64,000 nt of DNA from Bemisia tabaci (Eukaryota; Arthropoda; Insecta; Hemiptera; Aleyrodidae): positions 1,302,001 through 1,366,000 of the forward strand of contig NC_092794.1 in NCBI RefSeq assembly GCF_918797505.1, read 5' to 3'. This document shows, in pieces, positions 11,787 through 22,275 of this stretch. The stretch's first letter is position 1; each line of letters begins with the position of its first letter. The position numbers and the translations under genes are program-made. The notes beneath the pieces are model-generated. The model ran no database searches and was not told the origin of the DNA. It was given only the letters and a program-made list of their open reading frames with translations.

Positions 11787-13310
11787 GCCGGACTGACCGG
11801 CGAGGCACCCTCGAGGGACCAAGGCAACTGGCAGGAACCCTGCCGTCGTGCACCCTGAAATTGGACCGTGCTCTTTAACTTCGTACTGTTGACACATTGT
11901 GTATCCTCTATGTTTCCGCAAGGCTCAACGGCCGTCTGATAGCCAACGGTAGGTCTTATCAAAGACTGTGGCAGGTGCTGCAGAGCACAGTCATGCCTCC
12001 ACCGAGTCGGACTGTGTTGTTGCAATCTCCAAAGATAGGTAGCGCTGGCAGTCGCGTACACTACGAGTGATCATCGATTTTTGAAGCTTGACAGGAACTG
12101 ATTGTTTTAAAGTGGTTAGCGGAGAATCTCAAGAAATTTTCGGTCATGCTTTTACGTTCTTCCCGATTTGTGTGTATGTATTAGCCGCTATTACGGCGCG
12201 CTAAGGCGCTCTGCGACGCCTACCTGCCACAGGAATCTGTCATGGTAGAGATCCTCCGGAAGCTGGCATTTCTCCATCTCTTCACAGATTCCCTCTACCC
12301 ACCGTTTGGCTGAACGTCCCCTTTGTTGCCCACCTAGGGGGACCCACTCCAACACCTTCCTCGGCAACCTGGTATCAGCCATTCTCTGCACATGCCCATA
12401 CCATACCAATTGCTTGATCATGATATCGTGCACAATTGTCCCCTCAATGCCCATTATCTCTCGGACACGTTCTCTCTTCGAGATTCCAGCCGATCTTCGC
12501 CAGAAATCCATCTTTATCGCCTTGAGCATTTCTTGGGTCTGCTTCTTCAACTGCCACACTTCACTGTCGTAGGTGATTATAGGCTTGACAACTGAGTTAT
12601 AAATCCTCTTTTTGTTGTCCTTCGAAATCCTTTGGTACCAAAGAATCCCATTAAGCATGGCAATGACTTTCCTTCCTTGAAGATCACGGTCCCGAACGGC
12701 CTTATCCAACCTCCCATCTGAAGTTAGCTTCACCTTCTGGTACTTACTTATATTGCTCGCAACTTTCTGTATGTTGACCATCCTCCAGGACTATGCTTTG
12801 CTGCGCACCCCCGACTGACATCTTTTTCGCCTTACAGACACTAACCTCGAGGCCCCACTTGCGGTACTCCTCAACCAACTTTCGGGTCACATACTCTGCG
12901 TCATCGTGATCTTGACTTATGACTACCTGGTCGTCAGCAAAGCATAGCGTGAACAGTGTTTCTTGGTCATTCAGAGGAACGCCCATTCTGGCACACTTCC
13001 TTTTCCATTCCTTCAGAACGCGCTCTAGATATATCTTAAATAGAGTCAGTGACAGACTACACCCCTGTATAAGCCCCTTGGTGACACAAAACTGTCTGAA
13101 AGCCTACCTTGACACTTGATTTTGGCAAAAGCCCCCCGTTAAAACTGCTTGACTGCCCCAATAAGTCCTTTACTGAAACCAGTTTCTTCTAGGATTTCCT
13201 TAAGGTTCACAAGAGGAATACTATCATAAGCCTTTTAAATATCCAAAAGCACTAAACTTGTTCTCCCCACTTCTTCCCGATTTACTTTCCTAATTAAATT
13301 GCTTTTTTTT
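11761..13310 (-). mobile_element. 5'-truncated RTE-like non-LTR retrotransposon with TTAC-repeat tail
   Basis: On the minus strand, 13310 down to 12190 encodes reverse-transcriptase pieces in shifted frames. First is a LVLLDI.KAYDSIPL block whose Glu codon has become TAA, then LIQGCSLSLTLFKIYL, then the catalytic-type FADDQVVIS (12990-12744). A long C-terminal part follows (12781-12191): KPIITYDSEVW, LVWYGHVQRM and GRSAKRWVEGI. After the stop comes a 3' UTR of about 400 bp, then a tandem TTAC run (complement of 11761-11786). Short-repeat 3' tails are typical of RTE-clade elements. The 5' part is missing and at least one frameshift and a nonsense change are present, so it is dead. It ends only a few bases from the next Dbf4 exon acceptor. 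Confidence 0.85.
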
Positions 13311-13317
13311 GTCGCAG

Positions 13318-13515
13318 AATGACAAAGCAGAAAATTGTTGAAGATGAACCTGCCGTTGCTGGATATTGTGAAATATGTTCTCAGCGTTACTGTAATTTGA
13401 AGGACCACATTGCCTCTTCATCTCATATCAAACGGGCGAGTAATAAAGCTGATTTTGTCACATTGGATGAACTGATTAACATGCAAAGTGTAGAAGGTTT
13501 TCTGAGCGACATGTG
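13318..13515 (+). CDS. Dbf4: Dbf4/Chiffon-type protein, exon encoding the C-motif zinc finger
   Basis: The exon opens after a T-rich acceptor (TTTTTTTTGTCGCAG at 13317). It starts with one base that completes an Arg codon from exon 7595-7896, then reads MTKQKIVEDEPAVAG and YCEICSQRYCNLKDHIASSSH. This is the Dbf4-type CCHH zinc finger (motif C): two Cys spaced by two residues, then His-x5-His. In the partial protein these are C118, C121, H131 and H137. The following segment FVTLDELI matches the conserved tail after the finger in family members. Motif C helps bind Cdc7 and DNA. The donor is ATGTG|GTAAGT at 13515, phase 2, compatible with the acceptor at 22276. The finger is intact, so the gene looks functional. 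Confidence 0.93.
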
Positions 13516-13979
13516 GTAAGTTTTGTTGAATACTTGTGATCGTTCTTACATTCCTTTTAGGTAGATTTTGATTAAAAATCTGTCCATTGCAGATGCAAAA
13601 CATCCTCATTTTTGGGAATTTTCCCCGAAGAGCCATCCCTGCGTTGAGAAACATCCTGTGTAAAGGTGCAATAAATACATATCTATATGTATTGTTAAAA
13701 AAATGACATTGAAATAGTCCGAAATTATTTCCAGATCCAATTACAATCTGGAGGAACAAGGCTGACAGACCAACAAGATTTTTACAGAAAATTCTGGAAT
13801 CTCCAAATTAGAAAAATGGCTAAAATTTGATTTCAGTCATCTTTAGATCACAGCAAGAAACACTGATGAGTCACACAATTTTGATGCAGAAACAGGCCAG
13901 AAGAGATGATAGAATGGTCTCGTATCATTTAAAAACCTGGTTTTAGGCTACCCCTAGCTTTCTTACATCAGTGTGGAAG
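13516..13979 (+). other. Start of the 8.76-kb Dbf4 intron
   Basis: This is intronic sequence after the donor at 13516. The 113-codon minus frame at 13418-13759 overlaps the zinc-finger exon and is its shadow. Nothing else was recognised. Confidence 0.4.
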
Positions 13980-14230
13980 TTATTCTGCCGTTGCTCACCA
14001 TAACATGAATCATTTCTGATAAAGTTCTGCCTTAATCATTAGTTTTGTTAACCAGAACTTTGGTGTTAGCAATACCAAAATAATGACCAATCCGGTTCTT
14101 GTGTTGGTGTAACGCAATGACTTCCTTTTCATCATATTTATGGCTGTAGCGTCGTTTTGTGAGATACTGGTGTGTATGTCTTATGTGAATGGCATCAAAA
14201 TTGAAACATTTAAGTCCATAAACCATGTGC
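13980..14230 (-). pseudogene. Penelope-like element remnant (GIY-YIG region)
   Basis: The minus strand reads VYGLKCFNFDAIHIRHTHQYL, a basic stretch, ALHQHKNRIGHYF, NTKVLVNKTND, a stop and SEMIHVM. This mirrors the Penelope GIY-YIG endonuclease layout (VYxLxCxxCxxxYIGQT, ALxQHxxxxGHxFDFxNTKIL, SEMIHI). The GQT and second Cys are mutated, and a stop splits it, so it is not active. Confidence 0.65.
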
Positions 14231-14480
14231 GGTAGTTGGTAAGTTGATATTTTAGATTTCGAAGGAGGCCAAAAAAATAATTAATTACTGTAGCAGGTGT
14301 GAACAACATCAAAATTAAATTTTTTAGCGTCAATTAGACATTTTTAGATGAAAGAGAAAGTGAGATTATTAACGGCATGTTGCAATATGCGCGTCTTATT
14401 GCTGACACAAGTTCCAGCTGTCTTTTTTTCAAACTATTTTCATTGCCAACTCAAACTAGGTCCTGCCACCATACATGTTG

Positions 14481-15463
14481 TAGACAATTCCCGTAATTTG
14501 GACACATCGCGATCTGTCTAGACAAATCCCGATTTTGAAAAATATATCGGGATTTGTCCAGATACATCGCGAAGTGGCCGGCCACTTCGCGATCTGTCTT
14601 CCGACTCTTTGGACAAATCGGTAAAACCGGTGAATGGGTGACCCGAGACGAGAAGTGCGTAAACAAGTAGTATTGTGGCAGCAATGCAGGGACCACGAAA
14701 CGGCGAGAGGTACAAAGTTCAAGTTCAAACAGGTGCAGGTGCATTGTTTTGGTGATCGCTGCTCAGCTCAGTGACTGCGAAGATGTCAAACGAATAAAGT
14801 GAATTGAAAAACTTACGCGAGAAATTCAACGATAAGTTAGCAAAGTGTGTTAAGAGTGCGTCTAGTAATTTTTTCCCGAGTTTTAAATACGATGAATTAA
14901 TACGCATCGGCAGTGTCAGCCTTCAAACATCTCTGACCGGAGGCCAAGGATTCTTTTATTGTCAGTTCAAAACTAAGTGCGAGACAAACCGATGCAAGTG
15001 CAAGAAAGCAAACGTGTTGTGCAACTCTATGTGCCATGGTGTGATGACTTGCACCAACAAATAACGTGAGACCCTAGTTTTTCTAATTTTTTTAAATTTT
15101 TAAAATAATTTTTAATACAACAATTACTATTTTTAAAATAAATTTTAAGCAGTTTCAAAAGTGTAAAATAAGAAACACATTGGATCAACACATTTTTTAG
15201 TTAAGAGATAAGTGTTTAACTCCTTCTTTCATTTTTCTTTCGATCGTATTTTATTTTATTATATTTTCGTATTTCTTCTGATATTACTTTTAACGATTTG
15301 TCCATAGAGTCGGAAGACAGATCGTGAAGTGTCCGGCCACTTCGCGATTTGTCTGGACAAATCCTGATCTATTTTTCAAATTTGGGATTTGTCTAAACGG
15401 CGCTAGACAAATCGCGATTTGTCTAGACAGATTGCGATGTGTCCAAATTACGGGATTTGTCTA
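14481..15463. mobile_element. TIR-bounded DNA element carrying a CXC-like cysteine motif
   Basis: Long inverted termini of about 140-175 bp begin TAGACAATTCCCGTAATTTG (14481) and end with the complement at 15463. They are rich in repeats of the phrases CGCGATTTGTCTAGACAAATC and TTCGCGAAGTGGCCGGCCACTT. Inside, the + strand frame ending at 15063 encodes a cysteine cluster (CQFKTKC, NRCKCKKANVLC, SMCHGVMTC). The termini and this fragment suggest a non-autonomous derivative of a larger transposon that keeps the end of its ORF. Superfamily is not assigned and no clear target duplication was read. Confidence 0.75.
14804..15064 (+). pseudogene. Transposon ORF fragment with CXC/CRC-type Cys cluster
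   Basis: An 86-codon open frame (no ATG start; TTG at 14804) ends in a nine-Cys cluster of form C-x5-C-x4-C-x-C-x6-C-x3-CH-x5-C. Similar C-terminal clusters occur in transposon-derived integrase and transposase-like proteins, and they resemble tesmin/CXC zinc modules. The upstream catalytic domain is absent. It sits entirely between the inverted termini at 14481 and 15463, which argues that it is transposon cargo or residue. A host exon is less likely because no good acceptor precedes it. Confidence 0.55.
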
Positions 15464-18069
15464 CTACATACATACTAATAAAAAGATTGAGTGTAATAAG
15501 ATATTTTTGCTATGAGTAGCTATTGGCTATTATTACAGTGTAGTATACCAAGTTTTTCAGCAATGTCTTGTATAATGAAAGCTTTTCTTTTAAATTTCCA
15601 GATTTTAGAGAACTTTCAGGGTTGTGAGGACTACTAACTTGTCTTTCCTATGCCTTCTTTTTGCAGGTAAGATTAACAAGCAATTTTATCACCTACTACT
15701 GACTGTCCATTACTTTAATAAAAAAAAGTTTCTCCTTAATAGCTTGGTGATACAAATGCTTTGCTAAATTTGTTGATGATTTTTTATTCAAGAAAAGTAG
15801 TCAGACAGGTATTCCATTTTATAGCCTGCCTCTAACCAGCAAAAATAGTTCAAAGCCAAATAGAAGTTTATATTTGTTAACATTCTCAATGAAGCCGCTA
15901 CTAGTTTGGGTTATGATTACTGATGCAGAACTCGGACGGCAGGTAGAGCGTCTTTGTTCAAGATCCGAGAACTTGTCGCGAAGGAGTTCGCTTTCTCCAA
16001 CGGAACTTGTTAGCAAAGCCGATGCTTTTACCGATACATTTACACTGATACATCTACCAATACATAGCCGGTACATTTTTTGAACGGTCAGCTTTCTTGG
16101 GTTTTTATCAGTCATTTTCTGAAAACTCATCGGTTTGCCCTTGATATTATGTGTTTCCTGATCATTTCAGACACCTTTTAAGGTCCCTGACTGCCTGGTT
16201 TTTCTTCAAAGTATTGTGCGCCGACTTTCGTTTCACCTGTCGGTGTCTCTAAGACTGGAAGATGAAAAAATATTTCTCAGAAAAACATTATTTGAAGTTT
16301 TTTTGCTGTTTTAATGTCTTTTTAAAGTGTCCTAATTTATTCTAGAGGTATTTTAAAAAAATAGAACACTTATTCGGTTTTCGAAAATTTTTGGAATATT
16401 TCTAATTTTTGTAGGAAATATCTTACCAAAAAATTTTACCATATGAGTCTGTGACATAATTGATGCTGGCTCGGTGTGCTGCCCACCATTGCTGAGTTTA
16501 AAAACGCTGACATCTCAATTTTCTGTCAGGATGGGTGTACTTTTTCCGATTTTGCGTGAGCCCCCAGTGAGCTTAAAGAACTGAACCTCAGACCTCAGAA
16601 GACATCAGTACGCTTCAAATTCCCTTTCGGTATCCTTATTTTGTTAATTTCTTCAATTGTTCAATGCCACATTAATTGAGCTTTTAGATTTACTATCTCA
16701 CTGAACTCTTGCATTCTTCTCTTCACTTCTAAGCACTTCCATCATCCATGTGTCACATTGAAGCGAATAGTGAATGACACCGAGCCTCCTTATTTCATAC
16801 AAATTCAAACATGAACAAGAAAATCAACAGATCAGTCGATGATACTCAATAAGATCCACTCAAGCATAGGGGAGCATAAACGGTTCAACCAGTATCAGCT
16901 CCCGTCCCTGTTAATATTCTTACCAGCACAAAAATTAAGGAAGGAACCAAAAGCCAAAAAGTTAAATTATTTATGTGAAGAAAAGCTGTGTCAGGAGCAC
17001 AGGTAATTAGATGAACAAGCCAATTGCCTTGACCCCTCCATGACTAAAGGCATTCCTATTGAAGAAAGAAATAATGAGTAATGCATGAGAAGTTACCACA
17101 ACATTATACAGATGATTATTCATTAAATTTATTACATATTTACAACCCAAACATACCTTAAAGCTAAGGACATTTTTGCTACTTAAAAATTTGGCAAAAA
17201 TATCGTGGTTCTGATCGATGATTCAGATTCTTCTCAAACTTTGACAGAGCTCCATCTGAATGCCGTGCTGATATTTCTAACATGTCACCGTTTCATGAGT
17301 CATCAGCGTGAAATTGACCGTTTTTTACGAAATCGATGTCTACACCTAAAAATCAGAATTTCATCCCAAAATTGACCTTTGGCACCAGTTCAATTTGTTG
17401 AAATCAGCCCTAATTTTGGCAAAATTGTTTTTTTACCAAGTGGCATTGATTGCCGCTTGGGCAGCGGAACATTTTCGACCCTCAATTTTTTTGACGCACC
17501 CTAAGAGTACACCCATACTGAAAGGAAATCAAGATGTTCTTAAACTCCGCAACAACAAGGGCAGCACACAGAGACGGAATGAAAAATGAGGTAATATGAG
17601 ATTTTTTCAGCACAAATTCTCAAAATTTATGAAAACTGGAGAAGTGTTCTAATTTTTAAAGATACCTCTTAATTTCAGTAAGACGCCGGAAAAGGACATA
17701 TTGAAGGGGCAAAAAAGCTTCAAATATTTTTTCTCAGTAACGCTCTTTAAATCTTCAAGTCCTAGAAATATAAACAGGTGAAACACAAGCCACACAATGT
17801 TTTGAAGGAAAACTGAGGAGTCTGGGACGTTAAAAGCTGTCTGAAATGATGAGAGAACAAATAATATAGAGGTAAAAGCTTTACTCAGAAAACGGGTGAT
17901 ACTGACCCCTTTTTTAGCTGACTTAAATGCTAATGCTTATCCCCTAAACTATAATAAAAACAACAAGTCATTGCGGCCAACAATGGCAGCAGAGACTGAC
18001 CATGAAAAACAACAGCCATACAAGCTTAGGATACTTCTAAAATGCAGACCCAATACAGAACAGGGTGAT
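15464..18069 (+). other. Dbf4 intron interior; candidate recursive splice point within
   Basis: No gene was recognised. The only notable signal is the juxtaposed acceptor/donor at 15666/15667, listed separately. Short frames, for example 15819-16130 on the minus strand and 17395-17589, show no domain. Confidence 0.4.
15638..15674 (+). other. Candidate recursive splice (ratchet) site
   Basis: A pyrimidine-rich tract (CTTGTCTTTCCTATGCCTTC, then TTTTTGCAG) ends at 15666 and is followed directly by GTAAGATT. A strong 3' splice site therefore abuts a strong 5' splice site with no exon between them. This is the defined layout of insect zero-length-exon ratchet points, used to remove long introns stepwise. 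It lies in the sense orientation inside the 8.76-kb Dbf4 intron (13516-22275), about one quarter along. Use is inferred only from the sequence match. Confidence 0.5.
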
Positions 18070-18390
18070 TCATGATGGTAGAAAAAATTGATGATTGGTG
18101 GCACTTTGCTTATCCACAACCATGTAATAATTGCACACGGAGTCTTTCTTTTTTATGATATGCATCATTTCTGATAACAACCAGGCAAAATCATTAACCT
18201 TGCGCGTCAAGATTTTAACTTTATCAAAATCAAACACATTTCCTATGTTGCTCTGTTGATCGTGCTGAGCAGTTTTTTCTTAGGAGTTGTATTATGGCCA
18301 TTCATGTGTTTACCTAGCTGTTGCGTGGTTTGTCCCATGTAACCCACTACGCAGTTGGAGCAATCAACCTTATATCCTACATTCTAGACC
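18070..18390 (-). pseudogene. Penelope-like element remnant (GIY-YIG endonuclease)
   Basis: The minus strand reads VGYKVDCSNCVVGYMGQTTQ, HMNGHN, then after a stop and frameshift FDFDKVKILTRKVND and LLSEMMHIIKKKDSVCNY. The C-x2-C pair, the Y-x-GQT signature and the S-E-M-x-H-I-K-K tail are characteristic of the Penelope-like GIY-YIG domain. Frame damage shows it is inactive. A foldback begins just beyond it at 18467. Confidence 0.78.
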
Positions 18391-18466
18391 TGGGAGGTCA
18401 GAATCGGGGCTTTCAAACGAGACATGAGACACTGGAGGGTATTGTATTTCTTATGAACTGCGAGAA

Positions 18467-19220
18467 TGGATTTTTAAGTAAGTTAACCCATTTAATATTT
18501 CTAAAACTATTGATGTTCGAAAAAAAGCCAGATGAGCTTCAGAACAAGCATATCCTCAGCTTTCTAACAAGCAATAGTTTTTAAAATTTGATGCACGTTG
18601 TACGAAGTCATGACAGATTTTCCATTCCCACCTCATGTCCAAACGTGCCCACTTTTACCACGCTGTAGAGTTTAAGAAAAACTGCGAGTGTAAGTTCGTG
18701 TAGAAGTAAAAGCAATTTATTCTTTTGGTACAGAATTTTCACAAAAACACCAAAAGAATACTACCAGATAATGTTTTAACTCTGGAAAAGATTAAAATCA
18801 CCCAGACAAAGAAGTTTCTGAGTGTGTCAACTACTGGCTGCAGGCTAATGGGACTGACTTTTAAGAGACCGGGGTGAAGAAGTCGCTACCGTTTTCATAA
18901 ATGCAAGGATCGGGCAGGTGATTACGTCGAGAAGTAAGGTGAAAAGTCTTCAATCAGTTTCATAACTTAAATACCAAAATAATAAATTGCTTTTACTTCT
19001 TCACGGACTTACACTTACGTTTCCTCATAAACCCTACAGAGTGGCATGGTGCGTGGGCTGGTTTGGACATGAAGTGGGTGTGGAAAATCTGTGCATTAAA
19101 TTTAAAAAACAGTAGCTTGTCAGAATGCTGAGAATATGCTCATTCTAAAGTTGGTCTGGTTTTCTTTCTAACATCAATAGTTTTATAAATATCAAGTAGG
19201 TAAACTTACTTAAAAATCCA
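18467..19220. mobile_element. Diverged foldback element
   Basis: Outer ends TGGATTTTTAAGTAAGTTAA (18467) and its complement (ending 19220) match, and inner blocks such as GTAAAAGCAATTTATT (near 18714) pair with AATAAATTGCTTTTAC (near 18985). The arms, about 270 and 250 bp, are imperfect with small gaps, so this copy is older than those at 4771 or 10255. No flanking duplication was seen. Confidence 0.72.
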
Positions 19221-20399
19221 CCCCACGTACTTAAAAGCCAAAATTTTTCAAAAACAAACCAAGATTTTCGGACAAGAGTGGCACGTATGGAAGGGCAACA
19301 CACTTTGACAGATCGGTGCCAGGACGAGGTAGTTTTGGAGATGGACTGTTGTTCATTGAGTTTAAAGCTACTGAACACCGAACAAATTAAAGCTGCAGGC
19401 TAGCAATTTTCAGCCAATACCCTATTTCCCGTTCTCCTCGTTCCCGAAACTACACATGAGTGAGGCTAAGAATGCACTTAACTAAGTTTACTGCAAGGTT
19501 CTTCTTGCAACTGTATAGCAGAACTGACAGAAAATTCAAGTACCTGCCACATGACGATGACTTTTGGTACCATTTGCATACCATTGCATACCATTCCCGA
19601 CTTGAGCGCTTTACAATCCGAATTAGTCCAGACAATCTAGCTTCTTAGGTGGAAAAAAATCGGAAGCAAATTCCAACTAAAAGGCGTTAATGTACCCCAG
19701 TAGGAGTGTAGTGTCTCGAAATTCCCCAACTTTCCGACGAGCGGAAAGCCTTGAAAAATCAGGGAACTCCTGAAAATTCGCCAATTTTCAAACGCACATA
19801 ACTGGGCAGCAAATTATCGTATTGAGGTCGTTTTTTTTAAATTGTCAGAAATTGAGTCAGGTACACGTTAACGACAACTACTTTTGAAGAAAAAATTACC
19901 ATAGTTGTCAAATTTACGAAAAATAGAAAATTTGTTTTTTCTAAAAATCCTTAAAGCTGATTTCAGGTCCCAAATCGATGGAAATCGGAAAAAATGTCTT
20001 TTACAAAAGTTGTAAAAAATTGTTTAAGCCTTAAAACGGCATATCAACAAAATTTGTACGATGATTTGTTGCCAAACTACGCGCAAAAATCCCGGGATTT
20101 TTTTCCGCGCGAGAGCGGCAGATCCTTGCGACTCAACGCGTACCCACTTGTTAAAATCTAAAATTTCTCCAGGATCTTATTTTTAACATATAATTATGAA
20201 ATTGGGAGTATCTACTTGTTCAATAAAAGTATGAGAACAACCCCCTCTCATTCCACCCCTATCCCTTGTTGCCATAATTATAAAAATGTTATCTCTAGCC
20301 CGTTGGTCAGAGAGGAATACGGTTTGACCCGGAACAAATTGCATACCACACTTTTCCTGTGGAAACGTCATCAGTAGATCTTCCTGAACAACATACTAA
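19221..20399. other. Dbf4 intron interior, nothing recognised
   Basis: AT-rich sequence with no family resemblance. A short CGCGCAAAAATCCCGGGATTTTTTTCCGCGCG-like palindromic patch occurs near 20080-20112. Confidence 0.35.
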
Positions 20400-20960
20400 A
20401 AGTTTACCATGGTCCGACCCCGGAGCACCCCCCAATATGCCTAAAATCGAAATGGCCGTATGAAGGCCGCATGGGATTTCGGTATTTGAAAATGTTCCTA
20501 TAGTGTCATGTGCGGTATCCTTTCCTATGTAATTTTCGTCGCAGATTTTATATATGAAGTCAAAAAAGCCCCCGGGTCAAAAGGGGTGCCCCAAATCCAA
20601 GATGGCGACTAAATTTGAAAGGCAAGTGAGGTCATTTTTGAACTTTTACGTGATTGGGCAAGTGAGGTATCATTTCCTACGTATTATTGGTCGTGGATTT
20701 TATTATTGATGTGAAAATAGCTCCCCGGTCAAAGGGGGTGCTCTAAATCCCAGGGGGCGGCTAAATTTGAGAGGCAGTAGGGGTGCATTTTTTAGATTTT
20801 TACGAAAAAGGCGAGTGAGGTGTATCAATTCCTATGTAATTTTGATTCTAGATTTCATGTATCAAGTCGAAAAAGCCCGCTGGTTGAAGGGGGTGCCCCA
20901 AATCCCAGAGGGCCGCTACATTTGAAAGGTGGAAGGGTGCATTTTTTTAAAAAAAAATTC
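20400..20960. repeat. Degenerate tandem array, period about 155 bp
   Basis: Three successive copies (near 20560, 20715 and 20867) share the order AAAAAGCCC..GGTCAAAGGGGGTGCCCCAAATCC, then GGCGGCTAAATTTGAAAGG, then CAAGTGAGGT and TCCTATGTAATTTT. A more decayed copy precedes them. Similar GATGGCGGCCAAA phrases occur inside the foldback at 42479-43977, so the two repeats may be related. Confidence 0.65.
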
Positions 20961-21072
20961 ACCTAACAAGGCAAGGAAGGTGTCTATTTCCGTTTATTTC
21001 TAGTCCTGGAACAGAAATTAGGTGTGAAAAGTTTATTTAATAAAACGAAGATCATAATAGTACGACTGATAA

Positions 21073-21180
21073 GAATGTATGGTAAAAAACGCGCGTTCGC
21101 CCTACCTAGGATTGGAAGCGAGTATGTTTTGCTTGTTAATTAAATAGGTAGGGCGAACGCGCGTTTTTTACCATACATTC
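21073..21180. repeat. Short hairpin with 36-bp perfect arms
   Basis: Bases 21073-21108 (GAATGTATGGTAAAAAACGC...) are perfectly reverse-complementary to 21145-21180, around a 36-base loop. The arms contain GCGCGTTCGCCC, unusually CpG-rich for this region. It could be a tiny MITE or a hairpin-RNA source; no target duplication is evident. Confidence 0.85.
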
Positions 21181-21329
21181 CTTGAAGGACTTGAGCGCCA
21201 TGTTTCCGATGGAATTACGGCTGCGGACGATTCCTCCCGTAAATTACGTGCAACTTGGCCACCTTTTTTCTCTGTTCGGATTGTATAGCGCTCAAGTCAG
21301 GAATTTCAATCACTCCTACCGTGCAATCC

Positions 21330-21545
21330 ACTCAAATGAGGGTCATGTCTAAGAAATCAATTCGGCGATTATTTTCCATTTCTATAATGAACCGTATATG
21401 AGGATTCAAGCTGTTAAAGTACTGTAAAACCGGTTGAACATAGGTTTGGGTAGATGCAGGTTGTAGGATTGTCTTCCTTCTATGTTGTAAGGATTGTGGT
21501 CTCATACCGAATTTTATTAATTTCAATTGTAAGAAAAACTTCAAG
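21330..21545 (-). pseudogene. Penelope-like element remnant (RT region)
   Basis: The minus strand encodes QPVLQYFNSLNPHIRFIIEM then ENNRRIDFLDMTLI. This matches the Penelope-like RT segment in which a L-x-Y-F-N-S-x-H-P-x-I-x-F-x-x-E block is followed by N-N-x-x-P-F-L-D. It is a small isolated piece and its catalytic YVDD box is not present. It is the third Penelope fragment in the same Dbf4 intron, all on the minus strand. Confidence 0.65.
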
Positions 21546-21743
21546 AAGAATTGGAGGAAATGTATGAGAATTCAGGACGATTACAAGTTGTCCATGTTGA
21601 AGATCTGCATCGACCAAGCCTCAATCTTGAGTACAATCTTCAAAACTTTCAACCTAAAAAAGTACGAATTTGATCAAAATTGATACCTATATCCGAAAAG
21701 TTCTAAAGCGGCCTATCTTTGTTTGAAATTTATGACCCTTTAA

Positions 21744-21785
21744 GTCGGGAGACAGGGCATGCCTCTTGATGCCCTGTCTCCCGAC
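21744..21785. repeat. Perfect 17-bp stem, 8-nt loop hairpin
   Basis: GTCGGGAGACAGGGCAT (21744-21760) is followed by an 8-base loop and the exact complement (21769-21785). The stem is GC-rich within AT-rich DNA. It is not followed by a T tract and its role is unknown. Confidence 0.85.
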
Positions 21786-22275
21786 CATTGAGATGATATG
21801 AGAGGTCTCAAAATACAAAGAGACCGGGAATAGGTATTTTCGTTGGTAATTGACCCTAGGAATAATGAATCTTATGGTCTCAAAGCCTCCTAGGGCCTTC
21901 CTCATAGGGAATTGGACAAGTCCTAGACTTGTCACTGTCAAATTTTTAAGTTTCGTCCTCTTCCTTTCTAGTATTAAAATGATTGAATTTTTGTCCTTGT
22001 TTGGACTGGAAGTTTTCAAAGTTAACTCATAGTACATTCAGTTTTTGCACAATATCGAGGTGCAAAAATCATTTCATTACCTTTCCGCTTTGTCTTGGAA
22101 CTAATGGAATAGACCTCAATGATACAGTTCCTTCATATTATTCAAAGTTGTACCTAATATCTGTTATCTATACAATTTAGCTGGACAAGAATCATTTCAG
22201 TCATAGCCTTCAAAATCATAGTCTTCAGGTTAATTCTACTCCATTCCTAATCTTTATTATTTTCAACTTTTCCAG

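Noticed and set aside
15667..15720. A normal exon beginning at 15667
   Set aside because: The sequence begins with a donor-like GTAAGATT and shows no coding frame or downstream donor; the zero-length ratchet reading fits better.
21541..21675. 43-codon plus-strand stretch EELEEMYENSGRLQ... that looks coding
   Set aside because: It lacks convincing splice sites, ends in TGA, and would break the Dbf4 phase chain; it overlaps the Penelope remnant region.
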